Notes under the pieces: generated by a model
Told to the model about the DNA's origin: nothing
The model's database searches: none
Seen by the model: the letters and a program-made list of their open reading frames with translations, nothing else
Assembly: GCF_049059935.1 (NCBI RefSeq)
Contig: NZ_JBMGQR010000013.1
Span: 1-64,000, forward strand
DNA from: JAURVT01 sp049059935
Lineage (GTDB): Bacteria > Actinomycetota > Actinomycetes > Propionibacteriales > Nocardioidaceae
Reading direction: 5' to 3'
Length of the DNA: 64,000 nucleotides
Shown here: positions 1 through 8,064 of the stretch, in pieces
Layout of the letters: each line of letters begins with the position of its first letter
How positions within the stretch are numbered: the stretch's first letter is position 1
Position numbers and translations under genes: made by a program

Positions 1-2
1 AC

Positions 3-251
3 TGGGCCGAGGTCACCGCCGACGGCCTGACCATCGGCCTGAACGCGCGCGAGACCGCCACCTCAGGTGCCGAGGGCGGCGCCGTCATCACCTTCGAGCC
101 CGACGACAGCCTGGAGTCCGAGGCCGAGCGGCTGGCCGGCGCCGGGGTCACCCTCACCGGCGAGGTCAGCGACCACCCGTGGGGCCGCATCCTGCCGTTC
201 AGGGACAGCGAGGGCAACGACCTGCAGCTCTACGCCCCGCCCGCGTCCTGA
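3..251 (+). CDS. VOC-family (glyoxalase-like) protein, 5' truncated by window edge
   Basis: The reading frame is open from the first bases and ends at TGA 249-251, so only the last 82 residues are present. The fragment reads as a strand/helix/strand half of a vicinal-oxygen-chelate fold and ends with a typical VOC tail: a tryptophan-glycine-arginine stretch, then FRDSEGNDLQLYAPP, where the DxxGN...LxLY pattern marks the last metal-site strand of glyoxalase/bleomycin-resistance relatives. The substrate cannot be deduced because the N-terminal half is missing. Its 3' end overlaps the end of the convergent gene at 230-685 by 22 bp. Confidence 0.75.
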   Translation, partial: WAEVTADGLTIGLNARETATSGAEGGAVITFEPDDSLESEAERLAGAGVTLTGEVSDHPWGRILPFRDSEGNDLQLYAPPAS

Positions 252-685
252 CGCGTTGACCGGTCGCGCCCGACGAGCGCGACCACGTCGTCGTGGGCCC
301 GGCCCACCGCCCGCTCGTACGCGACGCGGTCGAACGAGAACGGGCCCACGGCGGCGTGCGTGAGGGGCGGTTCGGTCTGCTGCTGCAGGTCGCGCCACTC
401 GACGTGGTCGTCCGACACGACCACCTCGGCGGCGAGCAGGTCGTCGTCCTCGACGCCACACCCGCACACCTGCAGGACCGCGAGGCCGCTGCGTCCCCAG
501 ACCGACCCGCGGCCGAGCAGCCGGTCGCTCATCCGGTCGGCGCCGGCCTCGTCCACGACCCAGATCCCCGCCAGGTCGAGGTCCATCGCGTCGCCGAGCG
601 ACACCCCGTCGACCAGCGGGTCGACCTCGACGTGGTCGTCGACGCGGCGGACGTCGAACCCGACCACCGCCCGTGCGGGCGTCAC
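230..685 (-). CDS. Hypothetical protein with Cys-Gly-Cys and GPFSFDR motifs
   Basis: This is a 151-residue protein of unknown function. The GTG start at 683-685 overlaps the TGA of the upstream epimerase gene (GTGA), so translation is probably coupled. It contains a VCGCGVEDDDLLAAEV segment in the middle and the tail GPFSFDRVAYERAV. From memory this matches a small actinobacterial family in which a CGCG...C segment precedes a tryptophan-containing strand and a FGPF-F-R-YE tail. No catalytic role is known to me. The strict overlap suggests it is the third gene of the MFS/epimerase operon. The last 22 bp are antisense to the 3' end of the VOC gene. Confidence 0.7.
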   Translation of the reverse strand: MTPARAVVGFDVRRVDDHVEVDPLVDGVSLGDAMDLDLAGIWVVDEAGADRMSDRLLGRGSVWGRSGLAVLQVCGCGVEDDDLLAAEVVVSDDHVEWRDLQQQTEPPLTHAAVGPFSFDRVAYERAVGRAHDDVVALVGRDRSTRQDAGGA

Positions 686-1578
686 GCGCGAGGGTCGGCC
701 AGGACGTCGCGCCAGGAGTGCTGCGGGTCGTAGCCGAGGAGGTCGCGGGCCTTGTCGATCGCGTAGAAGGTCTCGTCGCGACCCATCTCGCGGCGCACCT
801 CCACGCCGTCGTAGAAGCGATCGCGGACCTCCTCGGTCGTCGCGGCGACGGACATGTCGGGGTTGGCGACGTTGAAGACCTCGTAGCCCAGGCCGTCCAC
901 CTCCAGGCAGCGCTGGACGAGGTGCCCGAGGTCGCGGGTGTCGATGTAGGCGAAGATGTTGCGCCGCCGCAGCGACGGGTCGTCGAGGAACGCCGGGAAC
1001 AGGTCGGCGTACTCGTCGGGCTCGATGACGTTGTTGATCCGCAGGCCGTAGACGTCGCCGCCGGTGCGGGCCTGGAACGAGCGCGCCGTCACCTCGCCCG
1101 CGACCTTCGACATCGCGTACGCGTCCTCGGGGACCGTCGGGTGCTCCTCGTCCACCGGCACGTAGAGCGGACGCCGCTCGCCCTGCGCGAAGCACACGCC
1201 GTAGGTCGTCTCCGACGAGGCGAAGACGATCTTCGGCACGCCGAGCCGGGTCGCGGCCTCGAGCACGTTGTAGGTGCTGAGGACGTTGGTGGCGTAGGTC
1301 GCGTTGTCGGTGGCGAGCAGGATCCGCGGGACGGCCGCGAAGTGGACCACCGCGTCGTAGGCGGGCTTCTCGGCCAGCTCGAGCTCGTCCATCGTCGCGA
1401 GCCCGGCCATCGCCGAGTAGGTCTCACCGGTGTCGGTCAGGTCGACCTTCAGGTCGGCGACGCCCGGGTGCCCGAGCGGGACGAGGTCGGCGTTGGTGAC
1501 CTGGTGCCCCTGCTCGGCGAGGTACGTGGCGACGTGCTTGCCGGCCTTGCCACTGCCGCCGGTGAAGAAGATGCGCAT
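682..1578 (-). CDS. NAD(P)-dependent epimerase/dehydratase (extended SDR)
   Basis: The 298-residue protein is an extended short-chain dehydrogenase. The Rossmann motif TGGSGKAGK (G7, G10, G13) sits at the N-terminus, a serine pair (SS at 121-122) precedes the catalytic YAMSK (Y154, K158), and NNV/PDE-type segments follow as in sugar-nucleotide epimerases. Such enzymes oxidise and re-reduce a nucleotide sugar or related hydroxyl substrate in the cytoplasm; the actual substrate is not identifiable. The ATG is 3 bp downstream of the MFS transporter stop, so both genes are in one operon, and the stop overlaps the start of the following hypothetical gene. Confidence 0.85.
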   Translation of the reverse strand: MRIFFTGGSGKAGKHVATYLAEQGHQVTNADLVPLGHPGVADLKVDLTDTGETYSAMAGLATMDELELAEKPAYDAVVHFAAVPRILLATDNATYATNVLSTYNVLEAATRLGVPKIVFASSETTYGVCFAQGERRPLYVPVDEEHPTVPEDAYAMSKVAGEVTARSFQARTGGDVYGLRINNVIEPDEYADLFPAFLDDPSLRRRNIFAYIDTRDLGHLVQRCLEVDGLGYEVFNVANPDMSVAATTEEVRDRFYDGVEVRREMGRDETFYAIDKARDLLGYDPQHSWRDVLADPRA

Positions 1579-1581
1579 GCC

Positions 1582-2799
1582 TCACCCAACCAGTCGGCCG
1601 GTCCGATCCATCCACCGGCGGGGTCGGAGCCGCGCTGACGTGAGCGCGCCACCGACCGCGCACAGCACGGCCGCTGCGAGCGACACGGCGGCCGCACCGG
1701 CACCGTCACGCGCCGCGCCGAACCCCAGCGAGCCGGCCGCCTGCCCCACCGCCAGGGCGATGAACAGCACCGACGTGCCTGCACCGGCCGCGGTGGGCCA
1801 GACCGACCGGGCCCACAGGATCAGGACCCCGGACAGGCACATGTAGCCGGCGCCGAACAGCGCCATCGCCGCGAAGGCGCCCACCGCGGAGCCGAGGCCG
1901 AGTGCCGCCGCGAGCGTCAGGTTCGCGAGCACGAGGACGCCGGCGAACGCCGTCCACCCACGACGGGGTCCCAGACGCTCGACGACGACGCCCGTGGCCG
2001 GCCCGACCAGGCCCCCGAGGCCGAGAGCGATCCACAGCCACCCGACGCGTCCGTCCTCGACCGGGCCCGAGCCGGTGGCCAGCAGCGGGCCGAACGTCCA
2101 GATCAGCGCGGACCCGGCGCCGACCACGAGCGCAGCGACGGTCGGCAGCACCAGCAGGCGCCACAACTCGGAGGAGGGCGACGCGGGCGGGACGGTGGCT
2201 GTGGGTCCGGAGAGGTCGGTCCGCCCGCGGACGAGCAGCAGCACGGCCGCAGCCGACGCGGCGCACACCGCGGCCATGAGCACCCAGGCGGGCGCGGTCG
2301 AGGAGGTGGCGAACGCCAGGAGCCCGGCGCCGATCACCCCGACGGCGGTCCCGGTGTTCACCAACGACTGCGCCGTCGCCGCGGCGTGCCCCGGCACCAC
2401 GGCGTCGACCACCCGCACGAGGGCAGGTGACGCGAGCCCCGCGCCCGTCCCGCCGACGAACACCGCGGCGACGAACGTCACCGGCGACGACGCGACCGCG
2501 ACCCCGACGCAGCCGGCCGTCGCCGTCACACCCGCCAGCACCAGCCCGACGCGCGGGCGACGGTCGGTGACCCGCACGGCGGCGGCTGCCGCGAGCGAGT
2601 ACGCGACGAACTGGGCGGCGGCGGCCAGACCCACCACCTGCGCCAGCTCCGGCCGCTCGACGGCGAGCCGGGGCGCGAAGAGGCCGACGCCGAACCGGGC
2701 CATCCCGTATGTCGACGCGATCAGGGCCGTGCCGGCGAGGGCGACCCCGAGGCCGGCGGTGCGACGGACGACGGGAGGCGGCACCGCGAGCGAAGGCAT
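1582..2799 (-). CDS. MFS transporter, drug-efflux type
   Basis: The 405-residue, highly hydrophobic protein has about twelve predicted membrane segments. Between helices 2 and 3 it carries a basic VTDRRPRVG loop resembling MFS motif A. It should be a proton-coupled exporter in the cytoplasmic membrane. It is the first gene of a minus-strand operon (MFS, epimerase, hypothetical) and is divergent from a TetR repressor 38 bp away. Its ATG lies inside an operator-like repeat (2797-2812), so repression by the neighbouring TetR protein is the obvious model. A -10-like TAGAAC on the minus strand ends 7 nt before the ATG, so the transcript may be leaderless. The exported compound is unknown. Confidence 0.85.
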   Translation of the reverse strand: MPSLAVPPPVVRRTAGLGVALAGTALIASTYGMARFGVGLFAPRLAVERPELAQVVGLAAAAQFVAYSLAAAAAVRVTDRRPRVGLVLAGVTATAGCVGVAVASSPVTFVAAVFVGGTGAGLASPALVRVVDAVVPGHAAATAQSLVNTGTAVGVIGAGLLAFATSSTAPAWVLMAAVCAASAAAVLLLVRGRTDLSGPTATVPPASPSSELWRLLVLPTVAALVVGAGSALIWTFGPLLATGSGPVEDGRVGWLWIALGLGGLVGPATGVVVERLGPRRGWTAFAGVLVLANLTLAAALGLGSAVGAFAAMALFGAGYMCLSGVLILWARSVWPTAAGAGTSVLFIALAVGQAAGSLGFGAARDGAGAAAVSLAAAVLCAVGGALTSARLRPRRWMDRTGRLVG

Positions 2800-2829
2800 A
2801 ACGACCGTTCTACCATAACGAGCGTTATG
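2797..2829. promoter_or_regulatory. Tandem TetR-type operators in divergent promoter
   Basis: A 16-bp inverted repeat at 2814-2829 has perfect 7-bp arms (CATAACG / CGTTATG) around AG. A second, imperfect copy (CATAACGA-CCGTT) begins at 2797, 17 bp away, and overlaps the MFS start codon. The two together cover both divergent promoters and so fit autoregulation plus control of the efflux operon by the TetR protein at 2838. The inverted repeat is seen directly; the binding protein is inferred. Confidence 0.75.
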
Positions 2830-2831
2830 CT
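2826..2831 (+). promoter_or_regulatory. -10 box of leaderless tetR promoter
   Basis: TATGCT lies inside the operator and ends 6 nt before the GTG at 2838. No ribosome-binding site precedes that GTG, so transcription probably starts at the start codon. Confidence 0.55.
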
Positions 2832-2837
2832 GCTCCC

Positions 2838-3452
2838 GTGACCACGACCACCGACCGCATCCTCGACTCCGCGGAGTCGTTGTTCTTCACCGACGGCATC
2901 GCCGTCACCGGCATCGACCGGGTCGCCGAGTCCGCGGGCGTCGCGATCGCCACGCTCTACAAGCACGTGGGCAGCAAGGACGGGCTGCTGGAGGCGGTGC
3001 TCGCGCGGCGGCTGCGGTCGTGGACCGAGCACTGGGACGCCGCGATCGAGGCGGCGGGGTCGTCGACCGACCGCCTGCTGGCCGTCTTCGACGCCGTCGC
3101 CGCCTTCCGCGCCTCGGCGGGCGCGACCCAGTGGTGCTGCTTCCTGGCCACCGCCTCCGAACGTCCGCGGCCCGCCGGCGACGCGTCCGACCCCGTCCAC
3201 GACCTGGTCGACCAGGACTCGCAGCTGGTGGGCGAGCGGCTGCACCGGTTGGCCGCGGAGGCCGACCTGGACGATCCCGCCGCCGTGGCGTCGCGGCTGC
3301 TCCTGGTCTACAACGGCGTGCTCGGCAGCCTGCTGCGCGGCACGCCCGACGACCCGGTCGGGCTGGCGCGCGACCTCGCGTCGGCCGTGGTCGAGTCCGC
3401 CCGTCGGGGCCGGGACGACACCGGCGCGGACCGTCCCGGGCTGCGACCCTGA
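2838..3452 (+). CDS. TetR-family transcriptional repressor
   Basis: The protein has 204 residues. The N-terminal third is a canonical TetR DNA-binding domain: RILDSAESLFFTDGI, then VTGIDRVAESAGVAIATLYKH, where helix 3 ends in the usual TLYKHVGSKDGL. The C-terminal ligand-binding half is not assignable to a ligand. It starts with GTG directly behind a -10 box and paired inverted repeats shared with the divergent MFS operon. It therefore most likely represses itself and the exporter until a small molecule binds. It is followed after 4 bp by an SGNH hydrolase gene, probably cotranscribed. Confidence 0.85.
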   Translation: MTTTTDRILDSAESLFFTDGIAVTGIDRVAESAGVAIATLYKHVGSKDGLLEAVLARRLRSWTEHWDAAIEAAGSSTDRLLAVFDAVAAFRASAGATQWCCFLATASERPRPAGDASDPVHDLVDQDSQLVGERLHRLAAEADLDDPAAVASRLLLVYNGVLGSLLRGTPDDPVGLARDLASAVVESARRGRDDTGADRPGLRP

Positions 3453-3456
3453 GGAC

Positions 3457-4173
3457 GTGACCGACAGCAGGCTGAGCTACGACAACCGCACCGGTCGCCG
3501 CCCGGGTCGCACCGTCCGCGCGATGAGCGTCGTGCTGCCCGGCGTGGCCGACGTCTGGAGCCGGGTCGAGCCGTACGCCGACGCCTGGCACGCCCACAAC
3601 GTCGCGACGCTCGACCGGCCGGGACGGCGCTGGATCGTCCTCGGCGACTCGATGGCGCAGGGGGTGGGCGCGTCGCGGCACGACGCGGGCTGGGTGGGGC
3701 AGCTCGCCGGCAGGTTGGCGCAGGACGGCCACGACCTGCAGGTCGTCAACCTCTCGGCCACCGGTGCCCGCGCCGACGACGTCCTCGACCAGCAGCTGGC
3801 CGCGCTCGACGGCCTCGGGTCGCGCGAGGACGACGTGGTCACCGTGATGGTGGGCTCGAACGACCTGTTCGGGGGCCGCAGCGCCCGTGAGCGCCTGCCC
3901 GCCGCGTTCGCCGACCTCGTCGCCCGGGTACCCGTTGGGACGCTCGTCTGCACCCTGCCGCAGCCGACCGCCGCCGCGGGACGGGCGAACGTGCACGTCG
4001 AGCGGGCGGCGGCTGCGGGGCGGATCGTCATGGTCGACCTGCGCGAGACCGGGCCGTCCTCCTGGCGGGGACGGCTCGCCGGCGACTTCTTCCACCCCAA
4101 CGACGCCGGGTACGCGGCCATCGCCGACGCCGTCGAGCCCGCGCTGCGCGAGGCCGTCGCCGACCGCACGTAG
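3457..4173 (+). CDS. SGNH/GDSL-family esterase or lipase
   Basis: The 238-residue protein contains all SGNH blocks: GDSMAQG with nucleophile Ser65, a conserved NLSATGARADD segment (block II), GSND at 133-136 (block III), and DFFHPND with D210 and H213 as the catalytic acid and base (block V). It should hydrolyse an ester of unknown type. No signal peptide is evident, so it is probably cytoplasmic. GTG 3457 lies 4 bp after the TetR stop with GAGGA immediately in front. An in-frame ATG at 3523 is a possible shorter start but would keep all motifs. Confidence 0.8.
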   Translation: MTDSRLSYDNRTGRRPGRTVRAMSVVLPGVADVWSRVEPYADAWHAHNVATLDRPGRRWIVLGDSMAQGVGASRHDAGWVGQLAGRLAQDGHDLQVVNLSATGARADDVLDQQLAALDGLGSREDDVVTVMVGSNDLFGGRSARERLPAAFADLVARVPVGTLVCTLPQPTAAAGRANVHVERAAAAGRIVMVDLRETGPSSWRGRLAGDFFHPNDAGYAAIADAVEPALREAVADRT

Positions 4174-4189
4174 CGCGGCCGTCGGCGTC

Positions 4190-4207
4190 GACGGGGAATG
4201 CCCCGTC
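4190..4207 (+). terminator. Hairpin terminator after SGNH hydrolase gene
   Basis: A perfect 7-bp GC-rich stem (GACGGGG / CCCCGTC) with an AATG loop begins 17 nt after the hydrolase stop codon. There is no T-run, which is common for actinobacterial intrinsic terminators. Confidence 0.55.
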
Positions 4208-4262
4208 CCTGCGCTGTGCTGCACCAGGGCCCCACCACGACGACAGAGAGAAGGCCCATCCG

Positions 4263-5171
4263 ATGAAGGCAGTGCGCTACCACGAGTACGGCGACGCCGA
4301 GGTCCTGCGGGTCGAGGACGCCCCGGAGCCGCACGCGCCGGCGGGCGCCGTCCGCATCCGCACGCAGGCGGTCAGCGTCAACCCCATCGACTGGAAGCTG
4401 CGCGCCGGCCACGGTCGCGAGTCGATGCCGCTCACGTTCCCCGTGGTCCCGGGACGCGACGCGGTGGGCGTCGTCGACGAGGTCGGGGACGGCGTGGAGG
4501 GAGTCGCCGTCGGTGACCTCGTCTTCGGGCTGGGCGGGATCCAGGACGTGTACGCCGAGCACGCCGTGCTGACGGCGTGGGCCACTCCCCCGGACGCGTG
4601 GGACGCACCGCAGGCGGCTGCGGCCGGGCTGGCGGTGGCCACGGCGCTGCGCGCGCTCGCGGCGGTCGGGCCGGTTGACGGTCGAACGGTGCTCGTCGAG
4701 GGCGCGTCCGGCGCGGTGGGCAGCGCGGTCGCCGCGTTCACCGTCGACCGCGGCGCCCGGGTGATCGGCACCGCCCGCCCCGCGGACCACCCGTTCCTCG
4801 CCGACCTGGGCGTGGTGCCCACCGAGTACGGGGACGGCCTGGCCGGACGCGTCGCCGACCTCGCCCCCGAGGGCGTCGACCTCGCGATCGACACCGCCGG
4901 GGCCGGTTCGCTCGACGACCTGGTCCAGATCGCCGGTGGACCCGACCACGTCGTCACGGTCACCGACTTCGCCGGCGCCGCGCGGCTGGGCGTCGTCCTC
5001 GCGTCGGCCGAGAACGACTCGACGCTCCTGGAGGCGGCGGCCGAGCTGGGGGCACGCGGGGGCTACACGCCCCGGGTCGCCCGGGTGCTGCCGCTCGCGC
5101 GGGCCGCCGAGGCACACCGGCTCGCCGAGGCCGGAGGCACGGGCGGCAAGATCGTGCTCACCGTCGACTGA
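4263..5171 (+). CDS. Zinc-independent MDR oxidoreductase (quinone reductase-like)
   Basis: This is a 302-residue medium-chain dehydrogenase/reductase of the quinone-oxidoreductase branch. It opens with MKAVRYHEYGDAEVL and has VNPIDWKLRAG in place of zinc-binding residues, a GRDAVGVVDEVG strand, and the NADPH-binding GASGAVGS motif at 147-154. These enzymes reduce quinones or enones with NADPH in the cytoplasm. A good Shine-Dalgarno (AGAGAGAAGG) precedes the ATG. It follows a terminator and stands alone. The natural substrate cannot be assigned. Confidence 0.85.
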   Translation: MKAVRYHEYGDAEVLRVEDAPEPHAPAGAVRIRTQAVSVNPIDWKLRAGHGRESMPLTFPVVPGRDAVGVVDEVGDGVEGVAVGDLVFGLGGIQDVYAEHAVLTAWATPPDAWDAPQAAAAGLAVATALRALAAVGPVDGRTVLVEGASGAVGSAVAAFTVDRGARVIGTARPADHPFLADLGVVPTEYGDGLAGRVADLAPEGVDLAIDTAGAGSLDDLVQIAGGPDHVVTVTDFAGAARLGVVLASAENDSTLLEAAAELGARGGYTPRVARVLPLARAAEAHRLAEAGGTGGKIVLTVD

Positions 5172-5244
5172 CCTTCCGCGGTGCGCCCGCCGTCGAATAT
5201 CAAGAAACGGTCACGGCAGCCCCCATCTCTCGTCATTATGAGGT

Positions 5245-6834
5245 ATGACTCGGAGGAGGATGAACACACTGGCGCCGCTCGCTGCGTGCGTGCTGGCGTC
5301 GGTGGCGTTCGCCGTGCTGCTGGGCGAGGCGGCCGCAGCCGGGTCGGTCCACGCCGACGACGTCTCCAACTGGGGCCAGATCCTGGCCGCCTTCGCCGGC
5401 AGCGCCGGGTGCCTCGTCGCCGCGCGGCGCTCCATCGGTGAGCGGCGACGCGGGTGGGCGTTCCTCGCCGCGGGCACCGCGACGTGGGGCGTCGGCCAGG
5501 TGGTCTGGACCGTCTACGAGTCGGTGCTCCGCCAGCCGGTGCCCTTCCCGTCCGCCGCCGACGTCGGCTACCTGCTCTTCCCGGTCGTCGCCGGCTGGGG
5601 GCTCGTCACGTGGATGGGGCTCCGCGGGCACGGCGCCGCCCGCGGGCGCGACGTGTTCGACGGGCTGATCATCGCCGGGTCGCTGCTCATGCTGTCGTGG
5701 CTCACGGTGCTCGGCCCCATCGCCCGCGCGGCCGGTGCGGACGGCTGGTTCTCCCTGACGCTGTCGCTCGCCTACCCGGTGGGCGACCTCGTGCTCGGCA
5801 CGCTGGTGCTGCTGGCCTTCCTGCACGTCGAGCACGAGCAGCGGCGCTCGCTCTGGCTGATGGTGGTCGGTCTGTCGTGCATCGCGGTCGCCGACAGCTC
5901 GTTCATGCTGCTCGAGGCCACCTCGTCGTTCAGCTCCAGCGACCTGCCGAGCAACGTCGGCTGGTTCGTCGGGTTCCTCGTCGTCGGTCTCGCCGGACTG
6001 GCCGCGCCGCACGCCGGCCGCGAGCAGCACGACACGTGGTCGGACCGGCACCAGAAGATCGCCGGCACCATCGACGCGACGCTCCGCCTCTCGGTCCCCT
6101 ACCTCGCGCTCGTGGTCGCCCTCGGTGCGCTCGGCGTGCGCCTGCTGGGCGACCCTGGCACGCCCACGACCGCGATCCTGCTCGCGGGCGTCCTGGTCTC
6201 GATGGTGCTGCTGCGTCAGCTGCTGGCGATGCTCGACAACCAGAGGCTGATCATCGATCTCGCCGAGGCCCAGCGACACCTCGAGCACGAGGCCACCCAC
6301 GACCCGCTGACGGGCCTGCCGAACCGGATCCTGTTCTCGGCTCGGCTCGACCGTGCCCTCGCGGCGCCGGACACCGTCGTCAACCTGATGTTCTGCGACC
6401 TCGACGGCTTCAAGCGCGTCAACGACGACCACGGCCACGACGTCGGCGACGAGCTGCTCAAGGTCGTGGCCGACCGACTCCTCGACTGCGTGCGCGACAC
6501 CGACACCGTCGCCCGGCTCGGCGGCGACGAGTTCGCCGTGCTGCTGCACGACTGCTCCGACCCCGACCTGGTGGCCGCGATGATCCTCGAGGCGATCGCC
6601 CAGGACGTCGACGCCGGACCGGTGCGCGCCTCGGTGTCGGTGAGCATCGGACGGGTCCGGCACGTGACCGGGCCGCGCGACGACCGCGACCGCGCCCACC
6701 GGCGCGAGCTCGCGGGCAGCCTGCTCAAGCGGGCCGACGGCGCGATGTACGCGGCCAAGACCGCCGGCCGGAACCAGTCGCAGGTGGCGCAGGACGTCGT
6801 CGTGCCGCTGGTGCGGGAGCTCGACGCCGTCTGA
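5245..6834 (+). CDS. Membrane-bound diguanylate cyclase (GGDEF)
   Basis: The 529-residue protein has eight to ten hydrophobic segments in the first 330 residues, then a linker helix (NQRLIIDLAEAQRHLEHE) and a GGDEF domain. The domain keeps DPLTGLPNR, the metal/substrate strand DLDGFKRVNDDHGHDVGD, and an intact GGDEF at 426-430. RDTD at 417-420, exactly five residues upstream, is the product-inhibition I-site. It should make cyclic di-GMP in response to a signal sensed by the membrane part. The start is uncertain: ATG 5245 sits 5 nt after a CATTAT -10 box, while ATG 5260 follows GGAGGAGG with almost no spacer. Confidence 0.88.
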   Translation: MTRRRMNTLAPLAACVLASVAFAVLLGEAAAAGSVHADDVSNWGQILAAFAGSAGCLVAARRSIGERRRGWAFLAAGTATWGVGQVVWTVYESVLRQPVPFPSAADVGYLLFPVVAGWGLVTWMGLRGHGAARGRDVFDGLIIAGSLLMLSWLTVLGPIARAAGADGWFSLTLSLAYPVGDLVLGTLVLLAFLHVEHEQRRSLWLMVVGLSCIAVADSSFMLLEATSSFSSSDLPSNVGWFVGFLVVGLAGLAAPHAGREQHDTWSDRHQKIAGTIDATLRLSVPYLALVVALGALGVRLLGDPGTPTTAILLAGVLVSMVLLRQLLAMLDNQRLIIDLAEAQRHLEHEATHDPLTGLPNRILFSARLDRALAAPDTVVNLMFCDLDGFKRVNDDHGHDVGDELLKVVADRLLDCVRDTDTVARLGGDEFAVLLHDCSDPDLVAAMILEAIAQDVDAGPVRASVSVSIGRVRHVTGPRDDRDRAHRRELAGSLLKRADGAMYAAKTAGRNQSQVAQDVVVPLVRELDAV

Positions 6835-6856
6835 CCGGCGGCACGGGAGCCGTCAG
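6831..6856. terminator. Stop-codon-embedded hairpin between convergent genes
   Basis: CTGAC-C-GGC and GCC-GTCAG pair across a 9-nt loop. The stem contains the TGA of the cyclase gene and the stop of the opposing sulfurtransferase gene, so it could end transcripts from both sides. Confidence 0.4.
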
Positions 6857-7704
6857 GCGCCGGTGGCGACCGGACGTCCCTGGGCGCTCCACTGCGACCA
6901 CGAGCCGGGGTACAGCGCGGCGTCGAACCCCGCGATCTCGAGCGCGGCGACCTGGTGGGCGGCGGTCACCCCGGACCCGCAGTACGCCGCGACCGGGGCG
7001 TCGGGGCTGACGCCGAGCGCCTCGAAGCGGGCGCGCAGCTCGTCGGCGGGCAGGAAGGTGCCGTCGGCGGCGAGGTTGTCGGCGGTGGGGGCGTTGACGG
7101 CACCGGGCACGTGACCGGCGACGGGGTCGACCGGCTCGACCTCGCCACGGAACCGCTCGCCCGCCCGGGCGTCGAGCAGCGTGCCGGCGCCCGGGAGCGC
7201 GGCCGCACCGTCGGCGTCCACGGTGGGCAGCGCCCCGCCGACGAGCTCGACGTCGCCGGGCACGGGCACCTCGTCGTCGGTGGCGAGCGGACGGCCCGAG
7301 GCCCGCCAGGCCGGGAGCGCGCCGTCCAGCAGATAAACGTCCGACAGGCCGGCCCAGCGCAGCAGCCACCACGCCCGGGCGGCGGCGAGGTTGCCCCCGC
7401 CGTCGTAGGCCACCACCGTGCTGCCGGAGCGCACGCCCCAGCGTCGTGCCGACCGCTCGAGGTCCCGGGCCTCGGGCAGCGGGTGGCGCCCGTCGGTCGG
7501 CGCGCCGTGCGACGCCAGCTCGGTGTCGAGGTCGACGTAGACCGCGCCGGGCACGTGGCCCGTCAGGTAGGTCTGGTGCCCCGGCGGGCCGCCCAGCGTC
7601 CAGCGGACGTCGAGCACGACGACGTCGCGGTCGGGGTGGTCGAGCAGGTCGGCCAGCTCGTCGGCCGTGACCAGCACGCGCGCGGCACGCCGGTGGTCAG
7701 CCAC
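6853..7704 (-). CDS. Thiosulfate/3-mercaptopyruvate sulfurtransferase (two rhodanese domains)
   Basis: The 283-residue protein has two rhodanese domains. The N-terminal one (about 10-135) is inactive but keeps VVLDVRW and GHVPGAVYVDLD. The C-terminal one (about 160-280) has LLDARAGERFRGEVEP and the catalytic loop CGSGVTA with Cys242, the form typical of mercaptopyruvate sulfurtransferase. It moves sulfane sulfur to thiols or cyanide in the cytoplasm. The GTG start (7702-7704) overlaps the end of the upstream DUF2200 gene by 8 bp, indicating coupled expression. Confidence 0.88.
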   Translation of the reverse strand: MADHRRAARVLVTADELADLLDHPDRDVVVLDVRWTLGGPPGHQTYLTGHVPGAVYVDLDTELASHGAPTDGRHPLPEARDLERSARRWGVRSGSTVVAYDGGGNLAAARAWWLLRWAGLSDVYLLDGALPAWRASGRPLATDDEVPVPGDVELVGGALPTVDADGAAALPGAGTLLDARAGERFRGEVEPVDPVAGHVPGAVNAPTADNLAADGTFLPADELRARFEALGVSPDAPVAAYCGSGVTAAHQVAALEIAGFDAALYPGSWSQWSAQGRPVATGA

Positions 7705-8041
7705 GGAGCACCTTGTCCATCGCCTTGCCGCGGGCGAGCTCGTCGACCAGCTTGTCGAGGTAGCGGATCTTCTGCATGAGCGGGTCGTCGACGTCCTCGA
7801 CGCGCACCCCGCACACCACGCCGGTGATCATCGAGGTGGCGGGGTTGAGCCGGGCGGCGGCGAAGAACTCCTCGAAGGTCGTGCCGGCCTCCAGGTGGCC
7901 GTCGAGCTCCGACTCGTCGAACCCGGTCAGCCACTCGATCACCTGGTCGAGCTCGGCCTTGGAGCGACCCTTCTTCTCGACCTTGGCGACGTAGTGGGGG
8001 TAGACCGACGCGACGCTGGTGGTGAAGATGCGGTGGGTCAT
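7697..8041 (-). CDS. DUF2200 family protein
   Basis: The 114-residue protein matches the DUF2200 pattern as I remember it: MTHRIFTTSVASVYPHYVAKVEKKGRSK is written here only in part as ITTS-like FTTSVASVYPHYV, then EKKGRSKAELDQVIEWLTG, and the ending DDPLMQKIRYLDKLVDELARG followed by a basic KAMDKVL. The fold and function are unknown. The ATG lies 6 nt behind a TAGCCT -10 box without a ribosome-binding site, so the mRNA is probably leaderless. The gene overlaps the downstream sulfurtransferase by 8 bp. Confidence 0.8.
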   Translation of the reverse strand: MTHRIFTTSVASVYPHYVAKVEKKGRSKAELDQVIEWLTGFDESELDGHLEAGTTFEEFFAAARLNPATSMITGVVCGVRVEDVDDPLMQKIRYLDKLVDELARGKAMDKVLRG

Positions 8042-8047
8042 GGCCAG

Positions 8048-8053
8048 AGGCTA
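8048..8053 (-). promoter_or_regulatory. -10 box of leaderless DUF2200/sulfurtransferase promoter
   Basis: TAGCCT on the minus strand ends 6 nt before the ATG at 8041. Confidence 0.5.
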
Positions 8054-8064
8054 GTGGCCCCGGC

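Noticed and set aside
5063..6699. Long minus-strand open frames antisense to the diguanylate cyclase gene
   Set aside because: The translations are rich in Arg, Asp, Glu, His and Gln repeats without hydrophobic core, typical of the reverse of GC-rich coding DNA; the plus-strand gene is unambiguous.
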